Positions 18,190-26,501 of a DNA stretch of 64,000 bases are shown here, in pieces. The stretch's first letter is position 1. The number at the start of each line of letters is the position of its first letter. The notes beneath the pieces are model-generated. The model worked only from the letters and a program-made list of their open reading frames with translations, did no database searches and was not told the DNA's origin. This stretch comes from Planctomycetota bacterium (GTDB lineage Bacteria > Planctomycetota > UBA1135 > GCA-002686595), in assembly GCA_016795245.1 (NCBI GenBank), contig JAEUIA010000075.1, positions 100,737 through 164,736 on the forward strand, given 5' to 3'. The translations under genes were made by a program, and so were the position numbers.

Positions 18190-19446
18190 TCACATCCTCC
18201 GGATCTCGGCTTCGAGCAAGCCGCCTTGGGCCATCAGTTCGAGAATCGTGATCAGATCGCGCGGCGTCGTGCCGAGCACGTTCAACACGTCGACGACTTC
18301 CTGCAGGCTCACGGCCCCGGGCACGTAGATGAGGCCGGAGTTGTCCTCCTTCACGTCGAGCTTCGTGCGCGGATCCGTCTTGGTCTGGCCTTGAGAGAAC
18401 GGACCAGGCTGGCTCGTCACGGGAGTCTCGGCGATCGTGACCGTGATCGCACCCTGCGCGATCGCGCCCGGGCGCAAGCGCACATCACCGCCCATCACGA
18501 TGGTGCCGGTGCGTTCGCTGATCAGCACGCGCGCGATGTTCTTCGTGACGATCTCGCGTTCGAGCATCGTTTGCAGGTACGCAGCGTGCAACGTGTCGGG
18601 CAAATCTCGCGGCACCGAAACCTGGATCGACTTGCCGTCCGGCGTCGTCGCGGCGCACTTCGGGTACAGCGAGTTGATCGACTCGGCGATCCGCACGCAG
18701 TTCCCGAGCGTGTCCTGGCCGGTCTTGAGATCGAGGTAGATGTAGCCGTGCTCGCTGACGAGCGTCGTCGGCACTTCGCGTTCGACCTTGCCGCCGTTCG
18801 GAAGCGTGCCGACGGTGGTCTGGTTCTTCTTGGCGCTCGCGCCTTGACCTTCGGCCTGGAAACCACCGACGGTCAGCGGACCCGACGCGGTCGCGTAGAC
18901 CGTCTGTCCCGTGATGTCGGTGAGCTCGGTGAGCAGCAGCGTGCCGCCCACGAGGCTCGTCGCATCGCCGATCGCAGAGACCGTGACGTCGACGCGGCGT
19001 CCGGCTTTGACACCGGCGACCAGCGTGCAATCGACCTGCACGAGCGCAACGTTCTTCGACGCGAGCGATTGCGCGTCGAGGCGGATGTTGCGCGTGCGCA
19101 GGAAGTTCGAAAGGAGCTGTTTGCCGGCGTCGATCGAATCCCCCGTGCCGCTGAGACCGGTCACGAGGCCGATGCCGACGACGGTGTTGTCCTCCTGGCC
19201 GCGCACCGCCGCGAGCGACGAGATCGGCGTCGTGAAGTCGCCGTCGGGACGCGTCAACCCGACCGGTGCGAAGCGCGGCGAGCGCGTCCACGTCGACTGA
19301 GAGGTGAGCTCGGGTTGTTTGGGCGCTTCGACGCCGCCTTGTTCGAGGCGAATTTTAGGAGCAGTCGCGTCCACAGGCCTGGTGTCGACCGGCTTGGGGT
19401 CGCTGGGCGGCGACTGAACTAGAGTCAGCAGGAGTGCGATGATCAT
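18190..19446 (-). CDS. flgI: Flagellar P-ring protein FlgI
   Basis: Periplasmic protein that forms the P-ring around the rod in the peptidoglycan layer. The 418-residue precursor has a short hydrophobic signal (MIIALLLTLVQS), a Pro-rich linker, and the conserved body: VRGQEDNTVVGIGLVTGLSG, LLTELTDITGQTVYATASGP, and the C-terminal SLQEVVDVLNVLGTTPRDLI. A GAGGA ribosome site lies upstream of the ATG. It shows the organism has an envelope with a P-ring. Confidence 0.95.
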   Translation of the reverse strand: MIIALLLTLVQSPPSDPKPVDTRPVDATAPKIRLEQGGVEAPKQPELTSQSTWTRSPRFAPVGLTRPDGDFTTPISSLAAVRGQEDNTVVGIGLVTGLSGTGDSIDAGKQLLSNFLRTRNIRLDAQSLASKNVALVQVDCTLVAGVKAGRRVDVTVSAIGDATSLVGGTLLLTELTDITGQTVYATASGPLTVGGFQAEGQGASAKKNQTTVGTLPNGGKVEREVPTTLVSEHGYIYLDLKTGQDTLGNCVRIAESINSLYPKCAATTPDGKSIQVSVPRDLPDTLHAAYLQTMLEREIVTKNIARVLISERTGTIVMGGDVRLRPGAIAQGAITVTIAETPVTSQPGPFSQGQTKTDPRTKLDVKEDNSGLIYVPGAVSLQEVVDVLNVLGTTPRDLITILELMAQGGLLEAEIRRM

Positions 19447-19461
19447 GTTGTTGGTCCTCGA

Positions 19462-20088
19462 TCAGAACGGCCAGATCCAGGCGATCGCGTCGTGCACCCA
19501 CGCGCCGATCCCGCGGCGGTTGGTGCTGTTCGTGAGCGGTCCGGTGCCGGTGTAGGAAACCTTGGCGTTGGCCACGAGTTCGCTCGCAACCGAGTTGTCA
19601 GGCGAGATGTCCCAGCGGCGGATGACGCCGCTGAATTCGATCAGCTTGGTCTCGAGGTCGATGCGGATCTCACGCCGACCGTTCACGATCATGTTCCCGT
19701 TGGGGAGCACGTCGACGACCATCGCGGTGACGCGCGCGTTGAACTTGCCCTTCTTGGCGTAGTTGGCCGTCCCGGTGAACTGATCGTCCGAGGATCCGGC
19801 CACGCGCGGCAGCGTGCTGAAGAGGTTCGGTTTCAGATCGAGGTTCGTGAACTGATAGTCGAGCGTTGTGCCCTTCTTCATGTCCGACGACTCTTGGTTG
19901 CTGACGTCCTGGTTTTCAGCGATCACGATCGTGATCAAGTCGCCGGCCTTGTTCGCGGTGCGCGTTCCGACCAGGCCGAACGGACCCGCATCCGGGTCGT
20001 AGATCGAGCCGCGACGGCGGCCGTCGAGCGCGAGCGCGAGTGCCGAGATCACAACGAGGGCAACGAGTGTGAAGAGGATGTTTTTCAT
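19462..20088 (-). CDS. flgH: Flagellar L-ring protein FlgH
   Basis: Forms the L-ring in the outer membrane. The 208-residue protein has a hydrophobic signal segment (ILFTLVALVVISALALALDG) and conserved family stretches: AGDLITIVIAENQDVSN, FTGTANYAKKGKFNARVTAM, LPNGNMIVNGRREIRI and EFSGVIRRWDISPDNSV. In most species FlgH is a lipoprotein, but no cysteine follows the signal sequence here, so lipid anchoring at the usual position is not possible. No clear ribosome site is visible upstream of the ATG. Confidence 0.93.
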   Translation of the reverse strand: MKNILFTLVALVVISALALALDGRRRGSIYDPDAGPFGLVGTRTANKAGDLITIVIAENQDVSNQESSDMKKGTTLDYQFTNLDLKPNLFSTLPRVAGSSDDQFTGTANYAKKGKFNARVTAMVVDVLPNGNMIVNGRREIRIDLETKLIEFSGVIRRWDISPDNSVASELVANAKVSYTGTGPLTNSTNRRGIGAWVHDAIAWIWPF

Positions 20089-20101
20089 GTGTTCTGGAGG
20101 A

Positions 20102-21037
20102 TCAGCGGTCTTCGGTCAGATCGACTTCGACGTTTCCGCGGCCCGTGATGACGGCCGTGAGTTCGCGCTTCATGCCGGCAGTGGTGACGCGGATCTTGTC
20201 GCCTAGGAATCCGTCCTGGGCAGCGAGTGCGGTAGAGCGCGCGATGACAGGTCCCTTCTTGACCATGATCTGGACGATGTCACCGCGCTTCACCAGATGC
20301 GCTCGCTGCACGTCGCGATCCGTGACGACCGTGCCGAGGCGCAGGTCCCGCGTGGCGACCGCGCCGGAGATCGAGGCATAGATCAGCGGCTCGCCTTGCA
20401 GCGTGGCGTCCACCTTCTTGCGTTGCATGTCGACGCTGCTCGCGCTCAGTGCCTCGCCACGACGCACGTCCTGGAGCAGGACCGGAACGGTCTCGTACAG
20501 GTCCAGGCTGAGCGTCGTTTGCACGGTCTGGTACGGAGCTCCGTCGATCCACACCTGGACCGGCACGGCGATCGAGCCCGATCGCAGCGCGCGCAGATCC
20601 GGAACCGCGCGCAACTCGAGCTTCGAGTCCGCGCGCGGCACGAGGACGTCCGCGATTGCGCCGGCATCGTTGACCGTCGCGTCGCGACCCGCGATCGCTT
20701 CGCGCAAGGCCTTCAGTGCACTCGCGCGGAGCGCTTCGCCGCGGATGACTTCCGTCTCGACGGCGACGCGGCAGCGTTCGGCTCCGATGACGCTCACGGT
20801 CGTCCTCGGGAACAGCGCGCGCACCTTGGCGGCGATCTCGTCGCGCGTGATGACGCGACCGAAGCCGGGCGACGGCGTGTAGCCGAGCGTGATCGACTCG
20901 ATGCGCGCCTTCTCGGACGCGTCGGCGCCTTCGATGCGTACGATCGAGGACACGCGCAGCTCTTGACCGCGCACGTGCGCCGTTTCCGGCACGGTGAGCG
21001 TGATCGAGAGCAGTGAGGTTGCGAGTGCGAAGATCAT
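20102..21037 (-). CDS. flgA: Flagellar P-ring assembly chaperone FlgA
   Basis: Periplasmic chaperone for P-ring assembly. The 311-residue precursor begins with a signal peptide (MIFALATSLLSITLTVPETA) and ends in the SAF/FlgA-type domain, with PVLLQDVRRGEALSASSVD, YASISGAVATRDLRLGTVV, LVKRGDIVQIMVKKGPVI and GFLGDKIRV. It lies between flgG and flgH in the classical F-G-A-H-I order, and a strong AGGAG site precedes the ATG. Confidence 0.9.
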   Translation of the reverse strand: MIFALATSLLSITLTVPETAHVRGQELRVSSIVRIEGADASEKARIESITLGYTPSPGFGRVITRDEIAAKVRALFPRTTVSVIGAERCRVAVETEVIRGEALRASALKALREAIAGRDATVNDAGAIADVLVPRADSKLELRAVPDLRALRSGSIAVPVQVWIDGAPYQTVQTTLSLDLYETVPVLLQDVRRGEALSASSVDMQRKKVDATLQGEPLIYASISGAVATRDLRLGTVVTDRDVQRAHLVKRGDIVQIMVKKGPVIARSTALAAQDGFLGDKIRVTTAGMKRELTAVITGRGNVEVDLTEDR

Positions 21038-21050
21038 GTGCGGCTCCTAA

Positions 21051-21839
21051 TCAGCGGATGAGTTGGTTGGTTTGCTGCAACATCTCGTCGCTGGCGCGGA
21101 TGGCACGGCTGTTCACTTCGTAGTTGCGCTGCGCCAGGATCAGGCCGACGAGCTCATCCACCACCGCCACGTTCGAGCGCTCGGTGTAGCGCTGACGCAT
21201 GATCCCCGTGCCGTTCGTGCCGGGCGTTCCCTGAGTCGCTGTGCCGGAGCTGGCGGACTCGGAGAAGTAGTTGCCGCCTTGCGCCTTCAAACCACCGGGG
21301 TTCGGGAATCGGTACAGGCTGATCGACGAAAGCTGTTGCGGTTGACCGTCTTCCGAAGTTTGCACCGTGACGATGCCGTCGCCCCCGATCGTGATCGAGA
21401 AGGCCTCGTTCGGGATCGTGACCGGCGGATCGAGCACGTAGCCTTCCGACGTGACGAGTTGGCCGTCACGGTCGCGGTGGAAGTTGCCGTCGCGGGTGTA
21501 GCGCACTTCGCCGCTGGGGACTTTGACGCGGAAGAAGCCCTCGCCTTGGATGCCGACGCCGAATGCGTTGGACGTCGGTTCGAGTGCGCCTTGTTCGAAG
21601 ATCTTGTCCGAGCCGGCGACTTCCGTGCCCGTGCCGACTTGCAGGCCGATCGGACGACGCTGGTTCTGCGCCGTCGGCGCGCCCGGCTCTTCGTACGTCT
21701 GATAGAGCAACGCGCGGAAGCTGAGTTCGCTCTTCTTGAACCCCGCCGTGTTGGCGTTGGCGATGTTGTTGGCGATCGTGTCGATCTGCATCTGCTGGGC
21801 TTTCATGCCCGAGGCAGCGGTCATCAGTGCGCGAATCAT
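21051..21839 (-). CDS. flgG: Flagellar distal rod protein FlgG
   Basis: Distal rod subunit. The 262-residue product fits the family length and carries ALMTAASGMKAQQMQIDTIA then NNIANANTAGFKKSELSF at the N-terminus, GEGFFRVKVPSGEVRYTRDG in the middle, and the C-terminal helix VVDELVGLILAQRNYEVNSR. The rod-family motif at both ends places it in the axial protein superfamily, and the length and internal YTRDGNF motif separate it from the shorter flgF product upstream. An AAGGAAA ribosome site is visible. Confidence 0.95.
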   Translation of the reverse strand: MIRALMTAASGMKAQQMQIDTIANNIANANTAGFKKSELSFRALLYQTYEEPGAPTAQNQRRPIGLQVGTGTEVAGSDKIFEQGALEPTSNAFGVGIQGEGFFRVKVPSGEVRYTRDGNFHRDRDGQLVTSEGYVLDPPVTIPNEAFSITIGGDGIVTVQTSEDGQPQQLSSISLYRFPNPGGLKAQGGNYFSESASSGTATQGTPGTNGTGIMRQRYTERSNVAVVDELVGLILAQRNYEVNSRAIRASDEMLQQTNQLIR

Positions 21840-21854
21840 GGGGAGTTTCCTTGC

Positions 21855-22559
21855 TCAGTTCTTCGGCATGTTCAGCCGCTTGTACGTTTGTTCGATGGAG
21901 CGCATCACGGACGAGGAGTTTTCGAAGCGACGCTGGGCGAACACCATCTCGACGAGTTCGTCCATGACTTCCACGTTGGAGCGTTCGACGCTCCCTTGTT
22001 CGATGACCGCGGTCGACGGGCGCGTTTCCAGGTCGGCCGGCGCGCGGTAATGGCCGAGCGCGTCGTCCTCGAGCCGCGCGGTGTCGGCGAAGTCGACGAT
22101 CTCGAGCTTGCCGATCTGCACTTCGCCCTGACGCACGCCGCCCGATCCGTCGATCGTGATCGGTTCACCCGTAGGGTTGAGCTTGCCGCGCGAGCCGTTC
22201 CAGGCGACCGGATAACCGTTGCCGGTCAAGAGCGTGCCGGTGTCGTCCAGGCGAAAGCTGCCGTCGCGCGTGTACGAGCGGCCGGTGGGCGTGTCGACGG
22301 CGAAGAACCCCGGCCCCTGCAGCGCGAGATCGAGTTTGTTGCCGGTGTGCGCGATCGGCCCTTGTTTGAAGTCCGTGACGCGCTGTGTCGCGATCTCGAG
22401 GTGACGCGAGTTGCCCTCGTTCATCCAGAACGTGCGCGTGACCGAGACCTGGCGTTTGAAACCGTTGGCGCCGATGTTCGCGATGTTCGACGTGATCGTC
22501 TCGAGACGCTTCTCGGTCGACCGCATCCCCGCGACGCCTTGTGACAGTCCGATGTCCAT
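21855..22559 (-). CDS. flgF: Flagellar proximal rod protein FlgF
   Basis: Rod protein of 234 residues, related to FlgG but shorter. N-terminal motif GLSQGVAGMRSTEKRLETIT then SNIANIGANGFKRQ, central PGFFAVDTPTGRSYTRDGSF, and C-terminal VEVMDELVEMVFAQRRFENS. It is the first gene of the second flagellar unit. The predicted sigma-54 start site lies only about 3 nt upstream of the ATG, and the ATG cannot be moved downstream without cutting the conserved first helix. FlgG-paralogue is the alternative name. Confidence 0.85.
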   Translation of the reverse strand: MDIGLSQGVAGMRSTEKRLETITSNIANIGANGFKRQVSVTRTFWMNEGNSRHLEIATQRVTDFKQGPIAHTGNKLDLALQGPGFFAVDTPTGRSYTRDGSFRLDDTGTLLTGNGYPVAWNGSRGKLNPTGEPITIDGSGGVRQGEVQIGKLEIVDFADTARLEDDALGHYRAPADLETRPSTAVIEQGSVERSNVEVMDELVEMVFAQRRFENSSSVMRSIEQTYKRLNMPKN

Positions 22560-22572
22560 ACGTCAGTACCTG

Positions 22573-22589
22573 AGCAATGCCGGTGCCAA
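22573..22589 (-). promoter_or_regulatory. Sigma-54 promoter for the flgF-flgL operon
   Basis: The minus strand reads TTGGCACCGGCATTGCT, which differs from the sigma-54 consensus YTGGCACGRNNNTTGCW at one position and has the required 10 nt between the GG and GC elements. Counting 12 nt from the GC puts the start of transcription near 22562, about 3 nt before the flgF ATG at 22559. Confidence 0.78.
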
Positions 22590-22717
22590 GCGCCGAAACC
22601 ACTCTCAGCGCCGCTCAGAGCCGCATTGGCTCCAGCCTGGGGGCGTGAGCTGCGCGTGAAGTTCTCCCCTGCGCGCCATTTCTTCCGTGTCTCCGCGCTG
22701 TACCCCTGAATGCAGAA

Positions 22718-22749
22718 GCCCCCGCTGGAACCGAAGTTCGAGCGGGGGC
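22718..22749 (-). terminator. Hairpin terminator after flgE
   Basis: Inverted repeat gcccccgct (22718-22726) and agcgggggc (22741-22749), extended by gaac/gttc around a cgaa tetraloop-like tip after one G-G mismatch. It begins 24 bp after the flgE stop on the minus strand and lies just upstream of the flgF promoter region, so it divides the two flagellar transcription units. Confidence 0.65.
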
Positions 22750-22772
22750 CACCAGTCAGGGAACTATCTGGA

Positions 22773-24707
22773 TCAGACGAGGTTCACGAGGTCGCGCAGC
22801 ACTTCGTCCTGCGCCGAGATGACGCGTGAGTTCGCTTGGAACCCGCGCTGAGCTTCGATCAGGTGCACGAATTGTTCGGCGGTGTCGACGTTCGAGCCTT
22901 CCAAACTGCCGCCGACCACGCGTCCGGCCTTGCCGACGCCGCCCGCGGAAAGATTTGCAGGACCGCTGTTGGCGCTGATCGTGTACGCCGTGTCGCTGAC
23001 CTGGTTGAGGCCGTCGGGGTTCGCAAACGTCGCGATGCCGATCTCGCCCAGGCTGCGCGTCTTGCCGTTCGAGTACGTGCCGATCAGCGAACCGTCACCG
23101 TTGACCGCGATCGTGTCGAGCACGCCGGCTGCATTGCCGTCGGTCTCGCGCACGACTAGGTCACCGGCGCTGCCGTACTGCGTGATGCCGACGAAAGACG
23201 CGCTCGAGCCCATGTCGAGGCGGAACGTCTGCGTCGTATTGGAGCCGGCGAACTGCACCGTGACGTCCGTGTTGAGGCCCGACAGGCCCAGCGGCGTGCC
23301 GTCGTTCGCGAATCGGATGTCGTTGATCGGTCCCGAGATGATCGAGCCTTCGTTAGCGGCGATCGTCGGCGTCGCCGTCCACGATCCGTCGGCTTGCCGC
23401 ACGAAATCCAACGTGATCGCATGCGCCAATCCGGCCGCGTCGTACACCTCGGCGGTGGTCGTGACTTGATCGGCCTTGGTGCCCTGCTGCGTGGTCGCGA
23501 GCGCGTAGGTCTGCCACTGGGTCTTGCCGATCGACGAACTCGAATCCGAGATCGACAGCGCCAGATCCGACTCGCCCGGCGTATCGGCCGTCACCTTGAT
23601 GCGGCCTTGCGTGTCGAGGGCGACGGTCGAATTCACGAACAGGGTGTCCAGGAAGTTGATGAAGTCGTTCACGCTCGTGCCGTCATTCGCGGCGCCGTAG
23701 GTGAACACCGTATTGAGCGGAGTACCGTCAGCATCGACACCGACGATGCGGATCGTGTCACCGTCCTGGTAAGGCGTCACACGTCCGGGCAGATCGTTGA
23801 GCAACGTGGCCGTCGTCACCGGTGATTGCGAGCCCTGCACGAGCGTCGTGGACAACCCGAGCGCCCCCGCGAGATCCAGACCGAGCGCGCCGGGAACGAC
23901 CTTGATCGAAGCCGACTCACCCGTGCGTTCGGTGCCGACGACGACCTGGCCGCTGCCGTTCACCGTGCCGGTGACGCCGTCGAGCGCGTCGATCGCCGCC
24001 GCTACCGTCGCGGCCGAGACACCACCGACCGCTCCGGGAATGTTGACTTGCTGCGACGCGCCACCGCTCACGATGACGTTCATCGTCCACGTTTGACCGA
24101 CGGGAATGGCGAACGGCCCGGTGTTCGTACCGGCGACGTTGGCGGTCGTGCCGTGCACGAGCCCTGTCGTGCCGGTCATGATCTCCGCGATCGGGCCCGT
24201 GACTTCCGCAGGCAGGTTGCCGGCGATCGCGACGCGCGATGTGGGCGTCGGTGCGAACGCCGCCTCCGTGTCGACTTGAAGCGGTGCGCCGGCGCGATTC
24301 AGGACCTTGAAGCCCGTGCGCTGGTCCACCAGGTTGCGCGCACCGTCGAGGCCGAACGTTCCGACGCGCGTGAACATCGCGCGCGTGCCGTTCGACAGCA
24401 TGAAAAAGCCCTGCCCGTCGAGCGCGACGTCGAGCGGACGACCCGTCGACGACAGCGCGCCCTGTTGGAAGTTGCGACCGATGTCGGAGAGGCGCACGCC
24501 GCTGCCGACCTGCACCGGATTCACACCGCCGAGCCCGGCGCCGGGGCCGCTGGCGTAGCGCAGCGTCTGATTGAAGTTGTCGCTGAACCGAGCCGAGCCG
24601 GACTTGTAGCCGGACGTGTTCGAGTTCGCGAGGTTGTTACCGATGAGGTCGATCCAATCCTGGTGCGCCTTGAGACCGGTCAGTGCGCTGGAGAGTGAGC
24701 TGGCCAT
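22773..24707 (-). CDS. flgE: Flagellar hook protein FlgE
   Basis: Structural subunit of the hook. N-terminal SSLSSALTGLKAHQDWIDLI then GNNLANSNTSGYKSGSARFS, a VALDGQGFFMLSNGTRAMFT segment, and C-terminal NVDTAEQFVHLIEAQRGFQA then NSRVISAQDEVLRDLVNLV. At 644 residues it is larger than the ~400-residue enterobacterial protein; the extra sequence is a Gly/Thr/Val-rich central domain exposed on the hook surface. An AGGAA site precedes the ATG. It follows flgD in the fliK-flgD-flgE unit. Confidence 0.94.
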   Translation of the reverse strand: MASSLSSALTGLKAHQDWIDLIGNNLANSNTSGYKSGSARFSDNFNQTLRYASGPGAGLGGVNPVQVGSGVRLSDIGRNFQQGALSSTGRPLDVALDGQGFFMLSNGTRAMFTRVGTFGLDGARNLVDQRTGFKVLNRAGAPLQVDTEAAFAPTPTSRVAIAGNLPAEVTGPIAEIMTGTTGLVHGTTANVAGTNTGPFAIPVGQTWTMNVIVSGGASQQVNIPGAVGGVSAATVAAAIDALDGVTGTVNGSGQVVVGTERTGESASIKVVPGALGLDLAGALGLSTTLVQGSQSPVTTATLLNDLPGRVTPYQDGDTIRIVGVDADGTPLNTVFTYGAANDGTSVNDFINFLDTLFVNSTVALDTQGRIKVTADTPGESDLALSISDSSSSIGKTQWQTYALATTQQGTKADQVTTTAEVYDAAGLAHAITLDFVRQADGSWTATPTIAANEGSIISGPINDIRFANDGTPLGLSGLNTDVTVQFAGSNTTQTFRLDMGSSASFVGITQYGSAGDLVVRETDGNAAGVLDTIAVNGDGSLIGTYSNGKTRSLGEIGIATFANPDGLNQVSDTAYTISANSGPANLSAGGVGKAGRVVGGSLEGSNVDTAEQFVHLIEAQRGFQANSRVISAQDEVLRDLVNLV

Positions 24708-24722
24708 GTTGTGGATTCCTGA

Positions 24723-25199
24723 TCAGGAGTTCGGGTTGGTGGGGTTCGAGCCGGTCGGAGTTCCGTCGGCCGGGTGGCCGAGGACTTCGGTCACATTGCC
24801 GAGCGGGATGCTGTTGCCGTCGATCGCGAGCAGCGCGAGGTCGTTCTCGATCTTCACGGAGCCGACTGTCCCGATTCGCGACGTGTTCGTCGTCGGGTCG
24901 AGGTAGCGCACTTGCTGTCCGATCAGGCTGCTCGACTGCGTGAGCTGCGACATCAGCGCGTTGTTCTGTTGCAGCACCGCGAGTCCGACGATGTTGTCGT
25001 TCAGGTTCTGCATCTGCTCCAGCGAGCTGAACTGCGCCAGCTGCGCGATGTACTCGGAGTTGTCCGCGGGTGAGAGCGGATCCTGGTTCTTGAGCTGGCT
25101 GACGAGCAGCTTCATGAAGGCGTCTTTGCCGAGCGTTTCGTTCGACGCATTCGCCGCGGTCGTTGCGGCTGTGGAAGCTGAGATGTTGGATACTTGCAT
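24723..25199 (-). CDS. flgD: Flagellar hook-capping protein FlgD
   Basis: Scaffold cap needed for hook polymerisation. The 158-residue protein has the conserved N-terminal LGKDAFMKLLVSQLKNQDPL then NSEYIAQLAQFSSLEQM segment and a short second domain with GQQVRYLDPTTN. It is shorter than the ~220-residue enterobacterial FlgD because the C-terminal Ig-like region is reduced; shorter forms are known in other phyla. A GAGGAAG site precedes the ATG. Confidence 0.92.
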   Translation of the reverse strand: MQVSNISASTAATTAANASNETLGKDAFMKLLVSQLKNQDPLSPADNSEYIAQLAQFSSLEQMQNLNDNIVGLAVLQQNNALMSQLTQSSSLIGQQVRYLDPTTNTSRIGTVGSVKIENDLALLAIDGNSIPLGNVTEVLGHPADGTPTGSNPTNPNS

Positions 25200-25216
25200 G
25201 GGTTCTTCCTCGAGGT

Positions 25217-26362
25217 TCAGGCGTAAAGGTCCACGCCGCTCTTGGCCAAAGCGGTGCGCAATTGTTGGGTGTGTTCAGTGACGAGCGTTTCGGCGGCGGA
25301 TTTGTTCCCGCCGTCGCGGCCTGAAGGCGTGCGCCGTTCGCTGCCGCGATCGCTGCTTTCGAAGCCGAGCGTGAGTTGAAAGTCCTGCGTCTCGATGCCG
25401 CTCTGACGCAGCGACGCGCGCAGCTCGGGGAGCTGCGACTGGATGGCGTTCAAGGTCTCGACTCGTTCTGCACGCACAGTCGTGCGCATGCGGCCGTCTT
25501 CCATCGCGATGTGGATCGAGACGCGCCCGAGTTCGAGCGGATGCAGTTGAATGCGCGCTTCCTGAAGCTGCGGCGTGATCTGCACGCGCAACTGGCGCAG
25601 GATATCGGCCGCTTTTTCGACGTCGTGTGCGGCGTGCGCGGCAGCGGGAGCGCGCGGTGTTTCGACCTTGGGCGCTTCAACAGGCACTTCGTTCTTGGGG
25701 CCGGCGGCGGCGGTCTGTGCGCCGCTGGGCTCCGCGCGCGCGGCTCCGAGTTTGGCCACACCGGACTCGCCCTCCTTGTGTGCGGCGTCGCTCTCGATGC
25801 TCGGCGTGAGGGCCCGAGTGGGCGCTGCTTCCGCGATCTTCGGCACCACTGCCGCGGCCAATTCGGTCTGCAACGGAGCGGCGTCCAAAGTCGGCAATTG
25901 CGCGACGGGCGCTGCAGGCTGCGCCGCTTGCGGTGCTGCCTTCGGAGTTGCGCTCGGCGCGGCGGCGGGCAGTTCGAGTTGGACGGGTTCGAGCAACGGT
26001 TCAGCGGACTCGTCGTTCGCGGGTGTGGTGGGCTTCGCGTCGGTCGTGCGCGCCTTGTCCGTATCGTTCTCGGGCCTGGCGGCCGAAGCCTCGTCCGCTT
26101 GCGTGCTCTGCGCTTCGGGCTCGAGCGCAGCGCCTTCAGGCTTTGCGAGCGAAGCCTTCTGTCCCTCGAGCTGCACGGAAAAACGTTCCGGCTTCGACTT
26201 CTCCTCCGAGCGCGACGCGCGCTCGCGGTCACGCACACGCTCTTCAGGGCGCACTTCGCCCTCGTCACGCCGCTCGGGGCGCTGCGGTCTCTGGCGCGCG
26301 GAGTCAGATGATTCTGGACGTTGCGCGGGGGCAGGGCGGGTGATGTCGGCGAGGCGATCCAT
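25217..26362 (-). CDS. fliK: Flagellar hook-length control protein FliK
   Basis: Secreted molecular ruler that sets hook length and triggers the switch to filament export. The 381-residue protein has a long low-complexity Ala/Pro/Glu-rich N-terminal region and a conserved C-terminal hook-length domain: ADILRQLRVQITPQLQEARI, then LHPLELGRVSIHIAMEDGRM, then LRASLRQSGIETQDFQLTLG. It leads the fliK-flgD-flgE unit. No ribosome site is visible and the sigma-54 promoter match ends about 12 nt from the ATG, so this is either a near-leaderless message or translation begins further inside the low-complexity region. Confidence 0.85.
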   Translation of the reverse strand: MDRLADITRPAPAQRPESSDSARQRPQRPERRDEGEVRPEERVRDRERASRSEEKSKPERFSVQLEGQKASLAKPEGAALEPEAQSTQADEASAARPENDTDKARTTDAKPTTPANDESAEPLLEPVQLELPAAAPSATPKAAPQAAQPAAPVAQLPTLDAAPLQTELAAAVVPKIAEAAPTRALTPSIESDAAHKEGESGVAKLGAARAEPSGAQTAAAGPKNEVPVEAPKVETPRAPAAAHAAHDVEKAADILRQLRVQITPQLQEARIQLHPLELGRVSIHIAMEDGRMRTTVRAERVETLNAIQSQLPELRASLRQSGIETQDFQLTLGFESSDRGSERRTPSGRDGGNKSAAETLVTEHTQQLRTALAKSGVDLYA

Positions 26363-26373
26363 GCCCGCATGGG

Positions 26374-26390
26374 AGCAAGAGCAGGGCCAA
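26374..26390 (-). promoter_or_regulatory. Sigma-54 promoter for the fliK-flgD-flgE operon
   Basis: The minus strand reads TTGGCCCTGCTCTTGCT. GG and GC elements are separated by exactly 10 nt and the sequence differs from YTGGCACGRNNNTTGCW at two positions. The predicted transcription start is about 26363, next to the fliK ATG at 26362, the same geometry as in front of flgF. Confidence 0.65.
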
Positions 26391-26501
26391 GTCCGTCGAT
26401 CGCGGTTTGGGCCGCCTGGAAGCGCGAAAGTCGGGTTCGGCGAGGATCCTGCGTCGCGCCCGATGCACGCACGCGCTTCCGCGCGCGGGACATTCTTTCC
26501 C

